Both the position numbers and the translations under genes were made by a program. This document shows, in pieces, positions 43,001 to 51,265 of a DNA stretch of 64,000 nt (the stretch's first letter is position 1; the number at the start of each line of letters is the position of its first letter). The DNA lies in the NCBI RefSeq assembly GCF_003967015.1, contig NZ_AP017562.1, forward strand, positions 88,085 to 152,084, written 5' to 3'. The stretch is from Pseudanabaena sp. ABRG5-3 (GTDB lineage: Bacteria; Cyanobacteriota; Cyanobacteriia; Pseudanabaenales; Pseudanabaenaceae). The notes beneath the pieces were generated by a model. It saw only the letters and a program-made list of their open reading frames with translations. It searched no databases and was not told where the DNA came from.

Positions 43001-44878
43001 ATTTATCAACCTTAATAACTTTTCCGCAGCATCAGTTGGATCTTCATGTGTACTACGGTCTGTTTCGTCTTTGATGGGAGGTTCCATAAGGCTATAATCA
43101 TTGACTGTATCGGAGACCGCAAGAATTTTTGGCTCTCGACCTTGATAGCCTACACTTACTTCTGGAGCATGGGGATGGAGTAGGTCATTCCGTAAATCGG
43201 CAAAGAATAGACGAGAGTCTCCAAAATTGACCTCAGATTCTGAAAGGATATGCCTAAGCAATCCTGCGAGTTGGCGAGTTTTAACAGCAATAGCAGCCAG
43301 TCTTAGTGGCTGCCAAGGTGCAACGATCGCCGCAGGCTTTCCTCGATCTTTTCGCATCCCACCAACACGTACGCAACCTAAATGTAGAATCGTCTGATAG
43401 AGTTCCAAGCGATTACTATCACCTTTGGCATGGATTAGCAAAAGTGTGAGTAATTTACCATACGCTTCGCATTGGTGTATAAGAGTCGGGCTAGCAATTC
43501 CTTCACCCGTGGGTTCGACGAGAGTAGCGATCGCTTGTTTGTAGATTGCTTTGAACTGCTCCCAAGCTTCCAGTATTTCCTGTACTGCTTCTTGGGGAAG
43601 TTTTCCTTCCTTAGCTGATTTTTTAAGCTTGTCGCTAAGTTTATCTAGTTCGCTCTTGCGCTCATACTTCCCAATTAATGAACCGCGATCTCTGTTGTAT
43701 CCAGGTGATAACGTCCCCACATCTGAAAGAGAAATGCCTTGAAGCTTGCCTTTCTTACTAACGAGTTCGCGCTGCACCTGTGAGATTTGGAATGGAGAGT
43801 TCTCGTGTAAGCGCAGCAGGTCGCTGTAAAGCTCCATCCCGATTGCATTGGGGTTCCCTTTCCAGATTAGTTGTGTCTTAGCAATAAGGTTTCGATCTTT
43901 ATCCCGCATTTCTACATAAAACTTAATTTCTATTGCCGATCTAGCAATAGAAGTATTCTCTTTGTACTTGCTTTTCTGTTTCTTTTTCTCACTTTCAAGA
44001 AGTCCATCGTATTTGAACAACCAGTGAGTATCCCATTCAATATATGGACTTGTAAGTTTCTCAATACCACGATAGCGAGTACAAAAATACTGTCCGATAT
44101 TAGCATTTAACTCCAACCAACCGCTTTTTCGAGAACTTTTTTGAGTCGAAATTGATAAGGATTTAATACTTTCATCTGAGTCAGCTTGATCGAAGAGCCG
44201 CTCGAAAGCCTGTAACAATCCAATCAAGAAATCATTACATTCAATGGGTTGTCCGTAGACAAACTTATCCCATTTAGCCTTTAGCTTACGATTATCTTCA
44301 AGGCGAGGACGATGTGCTTCGTAAAATTCTCGATCATCGTCTAATGCTTCTTTCTTATTGCGTTTCTTGAGGGCGTTAAGATACTGTACCTCTAAGTCAG
44401 TTAAAACATCAGGAAATTCATCGCTGAAGAAGTCAATCGTTAGTGAGGCAAGATCAGTTTTTTGGGTTTGCAAACCAGAAAAAAGACTGCTAATGCTGTT
44501 GGTTTCCCACTCAAACTTTGCTAGTGCTTCAGATTCGGTATTCCAACCTGCCGAACTGTTTATGAAAGCTGAAATTGCAGGATGGGCAATTTCGGGAATA
44601 TCTTCTTTGACTTTCTCAAAAGCATCTCGCAATTCCTGTTCTTCAATTGGTTTGCGGTTTGGTCGCTGCTTTTCCAATAGGCATTCTCGTTTTGATTTAA
44701 GTTCCTGAAAGGCTTTTTCCCACCGTTGAAGTTTACCTAACTGCGTTTCTGGAATTGCACCAAAGTAACCAGAGTCACATGGCAAGTGTAGTGCAGGTAA
44801 AGCTCTACCCAAGGCATCAAGGGATAGGTAGACCTTCTGCTTGAATGTACGATCTTGTCTCAACCACATATTCAGCAA
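40004..44878 (-). CDS. FtsK/SpoIIIE-type DNA translocase with PD-(D/E)xK-like site (SspH/DptH-like), main ORF
   Basis: The last 250 residues are an FtsK motor: Walker A GATGSGKS near 1400, Walker B-type FIFLVHDEFADW near 1500, and AAQRPD sensor near 1545. Near residues 980-1006, ADIMAIS followed by VIAEAKY matches a PD-(D/E)xK nuclease core. The long N-terminal region is helical and unassigned. Size and order after an ATPase gene and a 517-residue protein match the FtsK-like third gene of DndFGH/SspFGH restriction modules. The true N-terminus is probably encoded by the two overlapping fragments upstream (44817-45364), with two frame changes that cancel out. Confidence 0.75.
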   Translation of the reverse strand: MLNMWLRQDRTFKQKVYLSLDALGRALPALHLPCDSGYFGAIPETQLGKLQRWEKAFQELKSKRECLLEKQRPNRKPIEEQELRDAFEKVKEDIPEIAHPAISAFINSSAGWNTESEALAKFEWETNSISSLFSGLQTQKTDLASLTIDFFSDEFPDVLTDLEVQYLNALKKRNKKEALDDDREFYEAHRPRLEDNRKLKAKWDKFVYGQPIECNDFLIGLLQAFERLFDQADSDESIKSLSISTQKSSRKSGWLELNANIGQYFCTRYRGIEKLTSPYIEWDTHWLFKYDGLLESEKKKQKSKYKENTSIARSAIEIKFYVEMRDKDRNLIAKTQLIWKGNPNAIGMELYSDLLRLHENSPFQISQVQRELVSKKGKLQGISLSDVGTLSPGYNRDRGSLIGKYERKSELDKLSDKLKKSAKEGKLPQEAVQEILEAWEQFKAIYKQAIATLVEPTGEGIASPTLIHQCEAYGKLLTLLLIHAKGDSNRLELYQTILHLGCVRVGGMRKDRGKPAAIVAPWQPLRLAAIAVKTRQLAGLLRHILSESEVNFGDSRLFFADLRNDLLHPHAPEVSVGYQGREPKILAVSDTVNDYSLMEPPIKDETDRSTHEDPTDAAEKLLRLINRYVELLPHEKANLSVVLYQTDSVKLPLAIVNKLGDALQEEGEEVRCQVILRHRDPTKLAQLYEQMIESSDVDPDAFIASEVSQDFMARLRISVMPKNIPPANPQDGKFADIVFLQDAISRQARVIWQPTPFDETSPNMLTYFPARWSRKRPAPSDEMRSTVYLTCPKQFDVGQAYLDAVYSIIEGKDLQDNQHFLPARQISFQDEQTRTIFDETHRLGEWVVNYDDLLERRQLVNQGVKVIRYQQHRTDERNFLVSSSASLNLLEVLVRKRLEALNLGIESNRIDKLVQSFIDEANTLSGDIVLRAAKCGIFASELMGVVLSKAIVTEEIGKKYPIGWYFLDDYASWLGQKEGQIADIMAISPQYIDGQPVLKIVIAEAKYVDISGVADARKTSQNQLRDTVYRIADALFISPGRLDRDLWLSRLSDLMLEGIEFSANTMLPIEQWREGLRTGTIRIDLSGYSHVFVSGMNDSNIESERIFIQKVDRCFQETYDRESVRKLVLAHESKQSLFTVRELIGDDKPWLVSQPLFPANRVTWVLDIESTSAMPDKITSVEIAQHEKDIPTPEIKKDVGDKAIPSSPSQNEPTVNVTTGSHTSVSATTKDESNWASPALVAWWQQAQTSHSDAVAEQWLIDTATKLKTALMGYNLQAKVLGQRLTPNAAIVRLKGTDNLGIIDIEKKRSPILTTHGLQIINLTAQPGEIQVAIARPQRQTIYLGEVLARRKLNRSIARVNLSFVIAVKELDGELLYLNLGSNFENLQQHAPHTLIAGATGSGKSVLLRNLLLDIAATNSPDLVNIYLIDTKSGADYFPFEDLPHFPEGIIIEQERAIAIFDQIVEEMDRRYKQFRDQKVNSLSAYNLKVEKKLPFIFLVHDEFADWMLVEEYKNAISAAVQRLGVKARAAGIHLIFAAQRPDNSVFPMQLRSNLDNRLILKVADEGTSEIALGRKGAEYLLGRGHLVARLSSEPELIYAQVPFLSDEEFPILVDIVRSLANLT

Positions 44879-45233
44879 ATTGTTCTAGACTTCGCGAAAT
44901 AACCTTCTGTAAGCCCTCGATCGCCTTACGCCAGTAATTGAGGTGGTTTTCAGAGATCGGCAAATCTCTAGCTGCACAGTCTATCCAGAGGTCAATTTGG
45001 CTTTTTAGTTCTTGCGCCCCCAAAGAAGTGATATCGCCAAGAGACTGAGCTTGATCGTCATCGCTTGTATTGGCGAGTAGAAGTGCAGAAAGTTCACAGG
45101 GAGAGTGACGCAGATGTACAGTCCTCTCATCTGTCAGAAACGCTTCAGGAAGTCCGTAATCTCCAACAAGTGATCGCGGCACTTGAATTTTGACAAGGCA
45201 CACAGGGGAGTATCTTGCCGAATTGCATGGCAA
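44817..45233 (-). CDS. Frame-shifted middle piece of the translocase N-terminal region
   Basis: The frame reads VCLVKIQVPRSLVGDYGLPE then LTDERTVHLRHSP and ends YIQAEGLPIP at 44817. Its N-terminal sequence continues the sense of the upstream fragment (LTAQQVAAVCHAIRQDTP). Its C-terminal end continues into DALGRALPALHLPCDSG of the main ORF. The only start of its own is a TTG inside the upstream fragment. It is best read as part of one gene with a base lost at a C-run near 45210 and a T gained near 44820. Confidence 0.5.
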   Translation of the reverse strand: MPCNSARYSPVCLVKIQVPRSLVGDYGLPEAFLTDERTVHLRHSPCELSALLLANTSDDDQAQSLGDITSLGAQELKSQIDLWIDCAARDLPISENHLNYWRKAIEGLQKVISRSLEQFAEYVVETRSYIQAEGLPIP

Positions 45234-45364
45234 ACCGCTGCTACCTGTTGGGCAGTGAGGCGATCGAGCATATAGCGAGCGACACCTTCTGATGCCTCAT
45301 CTATATTGATAGATCGCTTGAGAAATCCTGCTGCAACTTGTCCAATTAGATCGATTGCCTTCAT
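45134..45364 (-). CDS. N-terminal piece of the translocase gene
   Basis: The ATG at 45364 overlaps the stop of the upstream gene (TAATG), the normal coupling in this operon. It encodes MKAIDLIGQVAAGFLKRS and a helical domain to CHAIRQDTP, then loses homology-like sense and stops at 45134. It is in the same frame as the main translocase ORF. With the piece at 44817-45233 it would give a protein of about 1,787 residues. As it stands only about 76 residues would be made unless ribosomes shift frame. Confidence 0.5.
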   Translation of the reverse strand: MKAIDLIGQVAAGFLKRSINIDEASEGVARYMLDRLTAQQVAAVCHAIRQDTPLCALSKFKCRDHLLEITDFLKRF

Positions 45365-46917
45365 TAAGAAACCTCCGCCGCAAATGGGTTCTGAACATAA
45401 GCACAAGCATCTGATAGGCGCTTGAGCAAACCAATACTAGCTAGACGACGCTCCAACCTCAGCGCATTTGCCGTAAAATCTTCGCGATCGGCTTCACCTG
45501 AGTCGATGAAACTCTGTGCCTGCTTTTCACCAATGACAAAACCATATGTTTCATAAAGCTTTGCCAGAAACTCCTGAAATTCCATACGACGAGGTACACA
45601 AGTAAGTACAAGCGTTTTTAAAAGAGCATCTGTAGGTGCATACCTTGTACGTCTACTACTCCGTCTTGAGGAAAGTCCAATTTCTTTTGACCATGTGCCA
45701 TGAAATTTGGCGAGGTGTTGTTTATGTCTTGAAACAGCCTCATCTCGAAGATTGAGTAATAGTTCATCGGGAGAATTTGCTGAGGTTTTTGTCCAAACAA
45801 AGCGTTTTTCTAAAAGCTCTTTTGCCCCTTCAAGGGGGTTAAACGATTCAAGACACTGTTGCCATTCTTCGAGTTTAGTTGTACCAAGAATGTATTCCTC
45901 GATTGCTTGCTTGGGCAGGCTGTTATTCTTTTCATACTCATTTGCCGCCATATCTCGAATGCTTGTTTTTTTCGGTGCAACGATTTCAAGGACAAAGAGC
46001 GGCTTTTGGACATCTTGAAGTACAGATTTTGCACGCTTTAACAAATAGATAATAAGGTGCAAGCCTGTAATCGTGACAATGTGGGGTAATGCATCGTAGT
46101 CAGGTAAGTTGCAACGTAAAATGCTGAGCCAATCATCTGCTAAGGATTCATATTCTGGCAGGAAGGCATAAGGCAAAAAGGGAGGACTACTACTCAATCG
46201 TTTGTCTTCACGATCTTGATCGGGTTGAAGAGCAAGAACGAGTTGATTCCACTTCGATCCTTTATAGCTAGTAGCATATTCACTGCTAATAATACCCATT
46301 TTTTGCAAATAGGAGTGGATTTCTGCTCCCCTGCCGCTACGACATAGCATTAAATACGCTAGTTCTCCTGTTCTGCCAAAAAATCGTCGGTCATTAGTTT
46401 TATTCGAGCCACTGATTCGTAAATCTTCGTAAAGACAATCAGGTCCATATGGGAAGACAAACTTTGAACTCCACCGTTTGTTACTATCTCCTTCAATGGC
46501 ACTTGCTTGAAAAAACTTTACAATCTCAGCAAAGGTATCGAATGAAGGAAAACGACTCTTTAAGTAACTGAAATCGACAGAGTCAATACCACCCACGCTC
46601 TTCGACATTTCCTCTATCCAAGCCTCCCATCGCTCCACATCGTCAAAAAACTCTGAAGTTATTGCTTCAATATGAGGATTATTAAATAAAATATTGCGAA
46701 GATGAAGGCGAAAATATATTGAGTATTGAAGTTTATTTTTTTCCTCTTCAATAAAGGCTTTGCCACTTACCGATTCTGATTGAACAATACATAACATTTC
46801 CAAAATGCAAAGCCAAGGGGTCTGCTCGTCATATAGTCGATGCCCCCAGATCGATTCATCAACCCACATGTTGAGTTGAGACTTTTCGATATGTGGGCGT
46901 GGTAGTGACTCTAACAT
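45364..46917 (-). CDS. Unknown protein of the restriction operon (SspG/DptG-like by position)
   Basis: This 517-residue soluble protein is largely helical with no catalytic motif I can identify. A conserved-looking segment is GRTGELAYLMLCRSGRGAEI near residue 185. Its start overlaps the upstream ATPase stop (TAATG) and its stop overlaps the next start in the same way, so the three proteins are probably made in fixed proportion. Size and order match the middle gene of DndFGH/SspFGH-type modules, but sequence homology was not established. Confidence 0.6.
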   Translation of the reverse strand: MLESLPRPHIEKSQLNMWVDESIWGHRLYDEQTPWLCILEMLCIVQSESVSGKAFIEEEKNKLQYSIYFRLHLRNILFNNPHIEAITSEFFDDVERWEAWIEEMSKSVGGIDSVDFSYLKSRFPSFDTFAEIVKFFQASAIEGDSNKRWSSKFVFPYGPDCLYEDLRISGSNKTNDRRFFGRTGELAYLMLCRSGRGAEIHSYLQKMGIISSEYATSYKGSKWNQLVLALQPDQDREDKRLSSSPPFLPYAFLPEYESLADDWLSILRCNLPDYDALPHIVTITGLHLIIYLLKRAKSVLQDVQKPLFVLEIVAPKKTSIRDMAANEYEKNNSLPKQAIEEYILGTTKLEEWQQCLESFNPLEGAKELLEKRFVWTKTSANSPDELLLNLRDEAVSRHKQHLAKFHGTWSKEIGLSSRRSSRRTRYAPTDALLKTLVLTCVPRRMEFQEFLAKLYETYGFVIGEKQAQSFIDSGEADREDFTANALRLERRLASIGLLKRLSDACAYVQNPFAAEVS

Positions 46918-48749
46918 TAGACATTCACCTCAAAGGTACGAGGACTTGCTATACCATCATTATTAACTTTCAAAAGACGAAGACTCATAGACTCTTCTAC
47001 ATCTTCTACATTCTCAGCTTTTTTTCTAATTGCCAGATGCTTGAGTACCTGTGTCTTAAAAGCAAGAACATCTTCATAACACTCTTGAGAAAAACTGCTA
47101 GGTAGAGCACCTTCTGCTACCCTACTAAGATACTCATATCGAGTTACCGTTAGATTAAAACTTACAGGTTCAATATCTTGTGAGAGGCGAACAACTAAAA
47201 AAGGGATTACTCTATTGACATTGAGTTCCACAGAGACACTTTCACCTCGATCTTTCGCCACAGATATAGATTTCTCATACACCCGACTAATCTTTGCTTG
47301 AGAGTAACTCCCAGAAGTTGCAAGAATTAAATCGTCTTCATTGTTAACAAGTAGACCCGTAAAAATACGGTTAAGACCCCGCACTAGGCGGGTAACAATA
47401 AATTTAGGAAGCTTCTTTCCCTGTTTCAGAACTTTACAGACATCATTTAAATACTCGCCTGCATACTGGAAGACTGTGAGGTTCCATAGTTTTAAGTCAA
47501 TGGGATAGTTATTAGGTAGCATGAAGAATAACCTTTGTCTCTGAGTTTGTAGAGCTTTTAGGAAATCATCCTCTCGATTACCCGTTCCGCGACCTTCTAA
47601 ATATGTACTTTGTTGTATCTGGTAACTAAGACTTGCGCCATAGTAAGAATCAGAACTCACTAGTGTATTGTAGTGTGAACGCAGATCGGGATCATCAGCT
47701 CCAAAAATCAAAATATTGTCGATCTGGTTACTTGTTTCAGTACCGATACTAAAACTGCGTAAGACCTTAAAGACTTCTGTAGTTTCGCGTTTGCGATCGC
47801 CCAAATTCTCTCCAAAAATGTTGCGATAGAGGCTGGCAAGCGGCGCTTTCCTTTTTTCGCAAATAGAGGGAATTTCTTTGCAAGATAGCAGCTTTTCCCT
47901 AGCCTCAGGATGACCGAGTAGCGCATTTGCCACTAATAAGAGCAACTGACGCACAGGCAAGTGCATTTCATTGAGTTCGCTCAATTCTAATAAGTTAGTA
48001 AGACGTTCTCGGGTAGTTCTATTAGTCGCTGTTCCTTCAAGGCGAGATTTATTTTGCCAAATTGGACAATCAAGCTGATAGGTGCAGCGATCGCAAGCCC
48101 ATCCTGAATGTTTCAACACAGCATCAAGGATACGGGGAAAAATTTCTGCTGCCTTCTGACGACTGAGATTATAGAGCTTTATGTTATAGCCTTCTTCCTC
48201 TTGTCTATCTTCTACAAGCAAATTTTCGATGACTTGACCTATCTTTTTAACATCTTTGTTGTCTTTGATTCTTGACCAGGCTTCTACCAATTGCCCATCA
48301 TTAGCAGCTATCAAGTAAATTTTTTCCCTGATTTCATTAGTAATTGCTAAAGCCATTTGAGGTAAATATTCATTTTGCTGTTCGGGAGTTAAACTACTAA
48401 GATCTTTGATAATCACTAATTCATAGCTAGCACAAATCAACGTATATACTTTTTCATTACGATCCCACTCTTCAGATGAACCACCTAATGTTTCCCAAAT
48501 CTCTCTACATTGGTAGGTTTTGCCATCTCCAGCAGTTCCAGTTAAAATGATCGACTTTGGATTTTCGGATTGAAAATTTTTTAGAATATCAGAAAGGTAG
48601 GCTGTTTCAAAAATAGGCGGCTGAATTTTTTTACGCTTTAATGCTCTTTGAATTGACTCATCATACATATTGTCGTTACGGGGAATTGGCCCGTAGTTTC
48701 TTAAGAAACTGATCCATTCTGAAGATGGATAAATTGTTGATCTAGCCAT
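46917..48749 (-). CDS. P-loop ATPase of the restriction operon (SspF/DptF-like)
   Basis: Walker A is GTAGDGKT at residues 71-78, preceded by SIILT, and a possible second acidic site lies in VIIKDLSS. A zinc-type cluster follows near residues 215-230 (CDRCTYQLDCPIW). DptF-type proteins have the same G-x-GDGK loop. It is the first gene of the operon continuing through the 517-residue protein, translocase, DUF262 and kinase. The 62 bases upstream of the start (48750-48811) separate it from the Uma2 gene. Naming as SspF or DptF is by layout, not by alignment. Confidence 0.65.
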   Translation of the reverse strand: MARSTIYPSSEWISFLRNYGPIPRNDNMYDESIQRALKRKKIQPPIFETAYLSDILKNFQSENPKSIILTGTAGDGKTYQCREIWETLGGSSEEWDRNEKVYTLICASYELVIIKDLSSLTPEQQNEYLPQMALAITNEIREKIYLIAANDGQLVEAWSRIKDNKDVKKIGQVIENLLVEDRQEEEGYNIKLYNLSRQKAAEIFPRILDAVLKHSGWACDRCTYQLDCPIWQNKSRLEGTATNRTTRERLTNLLELSELNEMHLPVRQLLLLVANALLGHPEAREKLLSCKEIPSICEKRKAPLASLYRNIFGENLGDRKRETTEVFKVLRSFSIGTETSNQIDNILIFGADDPDLRSHYNTLVSSDSYYGASLSYQIQQSTYLEGRGTGNREDDFLKALQTQRQRLFFMLPNNYPIDLKLWNLTVFQYAGEYLNDVCKVLKQGKKLPKFIVTRLVRGLNRIFTGLLVNNEDDLILATSGSYSQAKISRVYEKSISVAKDRGESVSVELNVNRVIPFLVVRLSQDIEPVSFNLTVTRYEYLSRVAEGALPSSFSQECYEDVLAFKTQVLKHLAIRKKAENVEDVEESMSLRLLKVNNDGIASPRTFEVNV

Positions 48750-48811
48750 AAAATCAAGACCTCAAAGTGTGCATTTTTTGAAAAATATTATGCTGTACTC
48801 CTAGTACAGGT

Positions 48812-49417
48812 TTAGATTGGAAAAAAAGATGTGGGCGTTAGCTCAAGTTCTGGGAAAGTTGGTGAAATGATACGATCGCTATCAAAGAACTCAGTTATGT
48901 CATACCAACCATCGGAATTAATTAAGACAGTGACTTTTGCCTCTAGCGGATCGATGATCCAATATTCAGGAATATCACGGGCTGCATATTCAGTACGTTT
49001 GGCTCGGTAGTCAATGTTTTTTGTGGAAGGGCTGATTACTTCGATGACAAGTAATGGTGCGGATAGATCAAAATCAATCACAGCTTCACGCTCCTGCAAA
49101 GCTTGCCAATCATTTCTCTGCATCACCACCACATCAGGAATCCTGACTGTATCTAGTCCGATGCCACGAGGACAACGTACACCTATTTGTCCTTGTCGAA
49201 CAATCCACGGTTGAGCAGTACGATTTATCTCGGCATTAATTGCTTGATATGTACGATCAATTGTTTCCCCATGCAAACCAGTTCCTAACGACATTGCTAC
49301 AAGCTCTCCGTCAACTAATTCATATTTCGTGTCAGACCCGTCAAAGTAAGTCAGGTAGTCAGTAAAGGTGATTCTGGGCTTAGCGTTTTTGGTGGTTTTG
49401 GTGATCGCGATGGTCAT
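48812..49417 (-). CDS. Uma2-family (DUF820) endonuclease-fold protein
   Basis: This 201-residue protein has the typical pattern: YELVDGELVAM near residue 36, IPDVVVM near 110, PLLVIEVISPSTKNIDYR near 140, and EYWIIDP near 170. These form a PD-(D/E)xK-like core. The family is hugely expanded in cyanobacteria and its function is mostly unknown. The gene is complete, starting at ATG 49417. It lies within the phosphorothioation island but is probably an independent passenger. Confidence 0.9.
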   Translation of the reverse strand: MTIAITKTTKNAKPRITFTDYLTYFDGSDTKYELVDGELVAMSLGTGLHGETIDRTYQAINAEINRTAQPWIVRQGQIGVRCPRGIGLDTVRIPDVVVMQRNDWQALQEREAVIDFDLSAPLLVIEVISPSTKNIDYRAKRTEYAARDIPEYWIIDPLEAKVTVLINSDGWYDITEFFDSDRIISPTFPELELTPTSFFPI

Positions 49418-49442
49418 AAAACTGTCCTCTCAAGAGATTTAG

Positions 49443-50232
49443 TTACAAATGGCAAGCTAAACAAGGCATTTCGTCATCTTCATCGTCTAGTACTGATTCT
49501 AATACTTCGGCAAGGCTAAGTTGTGGGGATATTTTCTTTTCTTTAGTTAAAGCTTTTTCGTGTTCAGCAATGATTTCATTTTTACGAGCAATAAGTTCTA
49601 ATAATGTTTCTCCTTGTGTCCATGTATACGTTCTTCCATCTTTGTGATCTCTTTCATAAGCGACAGCTTGAGCAAATTCTTCAGGATGTTTTTCAGCGAG
49701 TTTTACCCATTCATATTTACGCTAGAAAAAAACAAAAAGAACAGCCTGATCGACTTCGCCATTCATAGTAACTAGGTAATCCAATTCCACTTTCATCAAG
49801 AATCTGAAGAATATCAGCCTTGATTAAGCTTCTTTCTTTAAATGGATAGATCGGATAAATATTTGGTTGTGCAGATACATAACCTTCACGATTTTCATCT
49901 GCTCTTATACCAATATAACTAATAGCTTTGTCGTCCCCTACAAATTTTTCAAGAGGTTCTATTTTAAGCTTGCGGGTACACCATCTAACTCTTGGCGATG
50001 GTAGAACACCGTTAAATACTTCCAACCAATGATCAAAATCTCTTTCAGCATTTAGATACTCGATTTTGATTCCCAATCGTGCCTTGATCCTTTCTAAATA
50101 CTCGTATGTTTCAGGAAGTTCTTTGCCTGTATCACAAAAGAAATACTCCATTTGTGGGACTTCTTTGTGCATCAAAATTGCTAATGCTGTACTATCTTTC
50201 CCTCCTGATAAGCCTAAAATATGTCTAGTCAT
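49443..50232 (-). pseudogene. PAPS-reductase-like sulfurtransferase (SspD/DndC-like), frameshifted
   Basis: The N-terminal PP-loop SGGKDSTAL at residues 10-18, then FFCDTGKELPETYEYL, WCTRKLKIEPLEKF and SGCSFCFF are all typical of the PAPS reductase/ATP pyrophosphatase family that activates DNA for sulfur insertion. The frame stops at 49717. Skipping one base at the T-run near 49722 gives a further 88 codons beginning RKYEWVKLAEKHPEEFA and ending CLACHL at 49443, the natural continuation. It is coupled (2-base gap) to the upstream HARE-HTH gene. It could be a mutation, a sequencing slip in the homopolymer, or phase variation. Confidence 0.75.
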
Positions 50233-50234
50233 AA

Positions 50235-50606
50235 TTAGTTGTTTTCTAAATCTTCCAAGTCGAATAGGTAATCATATAAAGATGCTTCAAAATCAATCAT
50301 CTGTAGATTTGATTCTGTATTATTTGAATTATTTTGTTCTAATAGAGTCCATTTATTGCCATCTTTATAGAAGTATTTATTAGGAGATGAATGATCTTTT
50401 GTTTTGCTGCTATGTCTCCACAGAGCGTTATACACCATTCCTTGGGTATCATTTGTATTAAAATGATAGAGATTTCTCTCTAGGATCAATTGACAAATCT
50501 CTTGGGAAGTCATTGGGCGATTTGTCTCACCCATTACCTCTAAAATTGCCTGAGCTATAGTTTTTTGTTTTATTTTTTTATCGTTACCCCCAGATATATC
50601 ACTCAT
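50235..50606 (-). CDS. HARE-HTH domain protein
   Basis: Residues 14-85 (TIAQAILEVMGETNRPMTSQ, then EICQLILERNLYHF and KYFYKDGNKWTLL) match the HB1/ASXL restriction-endonuclease helix-turn-helix. This domain is known from restriction proteins and chromatin factors and is thought to read modified DNA. The C-terminus is acidic. The stop lies two bases before the sulfurtransferase start, so the two are co-translated. It may target the sulfur-transfer machinery to DNA or sense the modification, an inference from the pairing. Confidence 0.75.
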   Translation of the reverse strand: MSDISGGNDKKIKQKTIAQAILEVMGETNRPMTSQEICQLILERNLYHFNTNDTQGMVYNALWRHSSKTKDHSSPNKYFYKDGNKWTLLEQNNSNNTESNLQMIDFEASLYDYLFDLEDLENN

Positions 50607-50669
50607 AAATCAGAAAAAACTTTTAGACACTAATAGTATGATACATATAGTTAGTGAGTATTGGTAATT

Positions 50670-50915
50670 ATGTATCAACGAATTAATATTACGCTGCCTA
50701 ATGAAACCTTACAGTTACTCGATCGCATAGCCCCAAAAGGCGATCGTAGTCATTTTATTGATCAAGCAGTAAAGTACTACATTAATGCCGAAGCAAAAGA
50801 AAATCTTAGGGAAAAGCTCAAACAAGGTGCAGTCCGATGGGCCGAAAGAGATTTAGGCATTACCCAAGACTGGTTTAATATTGATGAGGAATCATGGCAA
50901 AACGCCAACAGGTAA
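50670..50915 (+). CDS. Antitoxin of a MazEF-type pair
   Basis: This 81-residue protein has an N-terminal ribbon-helix-helix (RINITLPNETLQLLDRIAPK then DRSHFIDQAVKYYI) and a C-terminal toxin-binding tail. The ATG at 50670 is preferred over the upstream TTG at 50661. It overlaps the toxin gene by 22 bases. The RHH domain should repress the operon promoter. The pair is the only plus-strand unit inside the minus-strand island. Confidence 0.85.
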   Translation: MYQRINITLPNETLQLLDRIAPKGDRSHFIDQAVKYYINAEAKENLREKLKQGAVRWAERDLGITQDWFNIDEESWQNANR

Positions 50916-51265
50916 TATTTCCCAAGAGAGGTGAAATTTACCTAGTAAACTTTGACCTCATAGTTGGCTCAGAAATTCAAAAAACTCGTCCAGCACTTGT
51001 TCTCCAAAATAATATTTCTAATCAACATAGTCCGATTACTATTGTTGCTGCCCTCTCATCTCAATTTGATGCTGAGATATATCCCATAGAAGTTTTAATC
51101 ACGCCACCTGAAGGGGGACTGAGCCATCCATCAGTAGTTTTACTCAATCAAATCCGATCTATTGATAGACAACGCCTAGTTAAGCGACTAGGGGCTGTCT
51201 CCGATCAGCTAATGGACTGCGTAAACAATGCAATTCTAATTAGCTTAGGCTTAATCGATCTATGA
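50894..51265 (+). CDS. MazF/PemK-family endoribonuclease toxin
   Basis: In this 123-residue protein the MazF signatures are RGEIYLVNFD near residue 12, the KTRPALVLQN motif near 31, and LLNQIRSIDRQRL near 88. These give the SH3-like barrel and the Arg/Ser/Thr active-site region of the mRNA interferase family. It is complete. Its last six bases overlap the end of the convergent SspC-like gene. It may stabilise the plasmid or the defence island by addiction. Confidence 0.9.
   Translation: MAKRQQVIFPKRGEIYLVNFDLIVGSEIQKTRPALVLQNNISNQHSPITIVAALSSQFDAEIYPIEVLITPPEGGLSHPSVVLLNQIRSIDRQRLVKRLGAVSDQLMDCVNNAILISLGLIDL

Noticed and set aside
36159..50232. Classical DndABCDE system
   Set aside because: No DndD (SMC-like ATPase) or DndE gene was found. 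DUF4007 and the large ATPase fit Ssp better.
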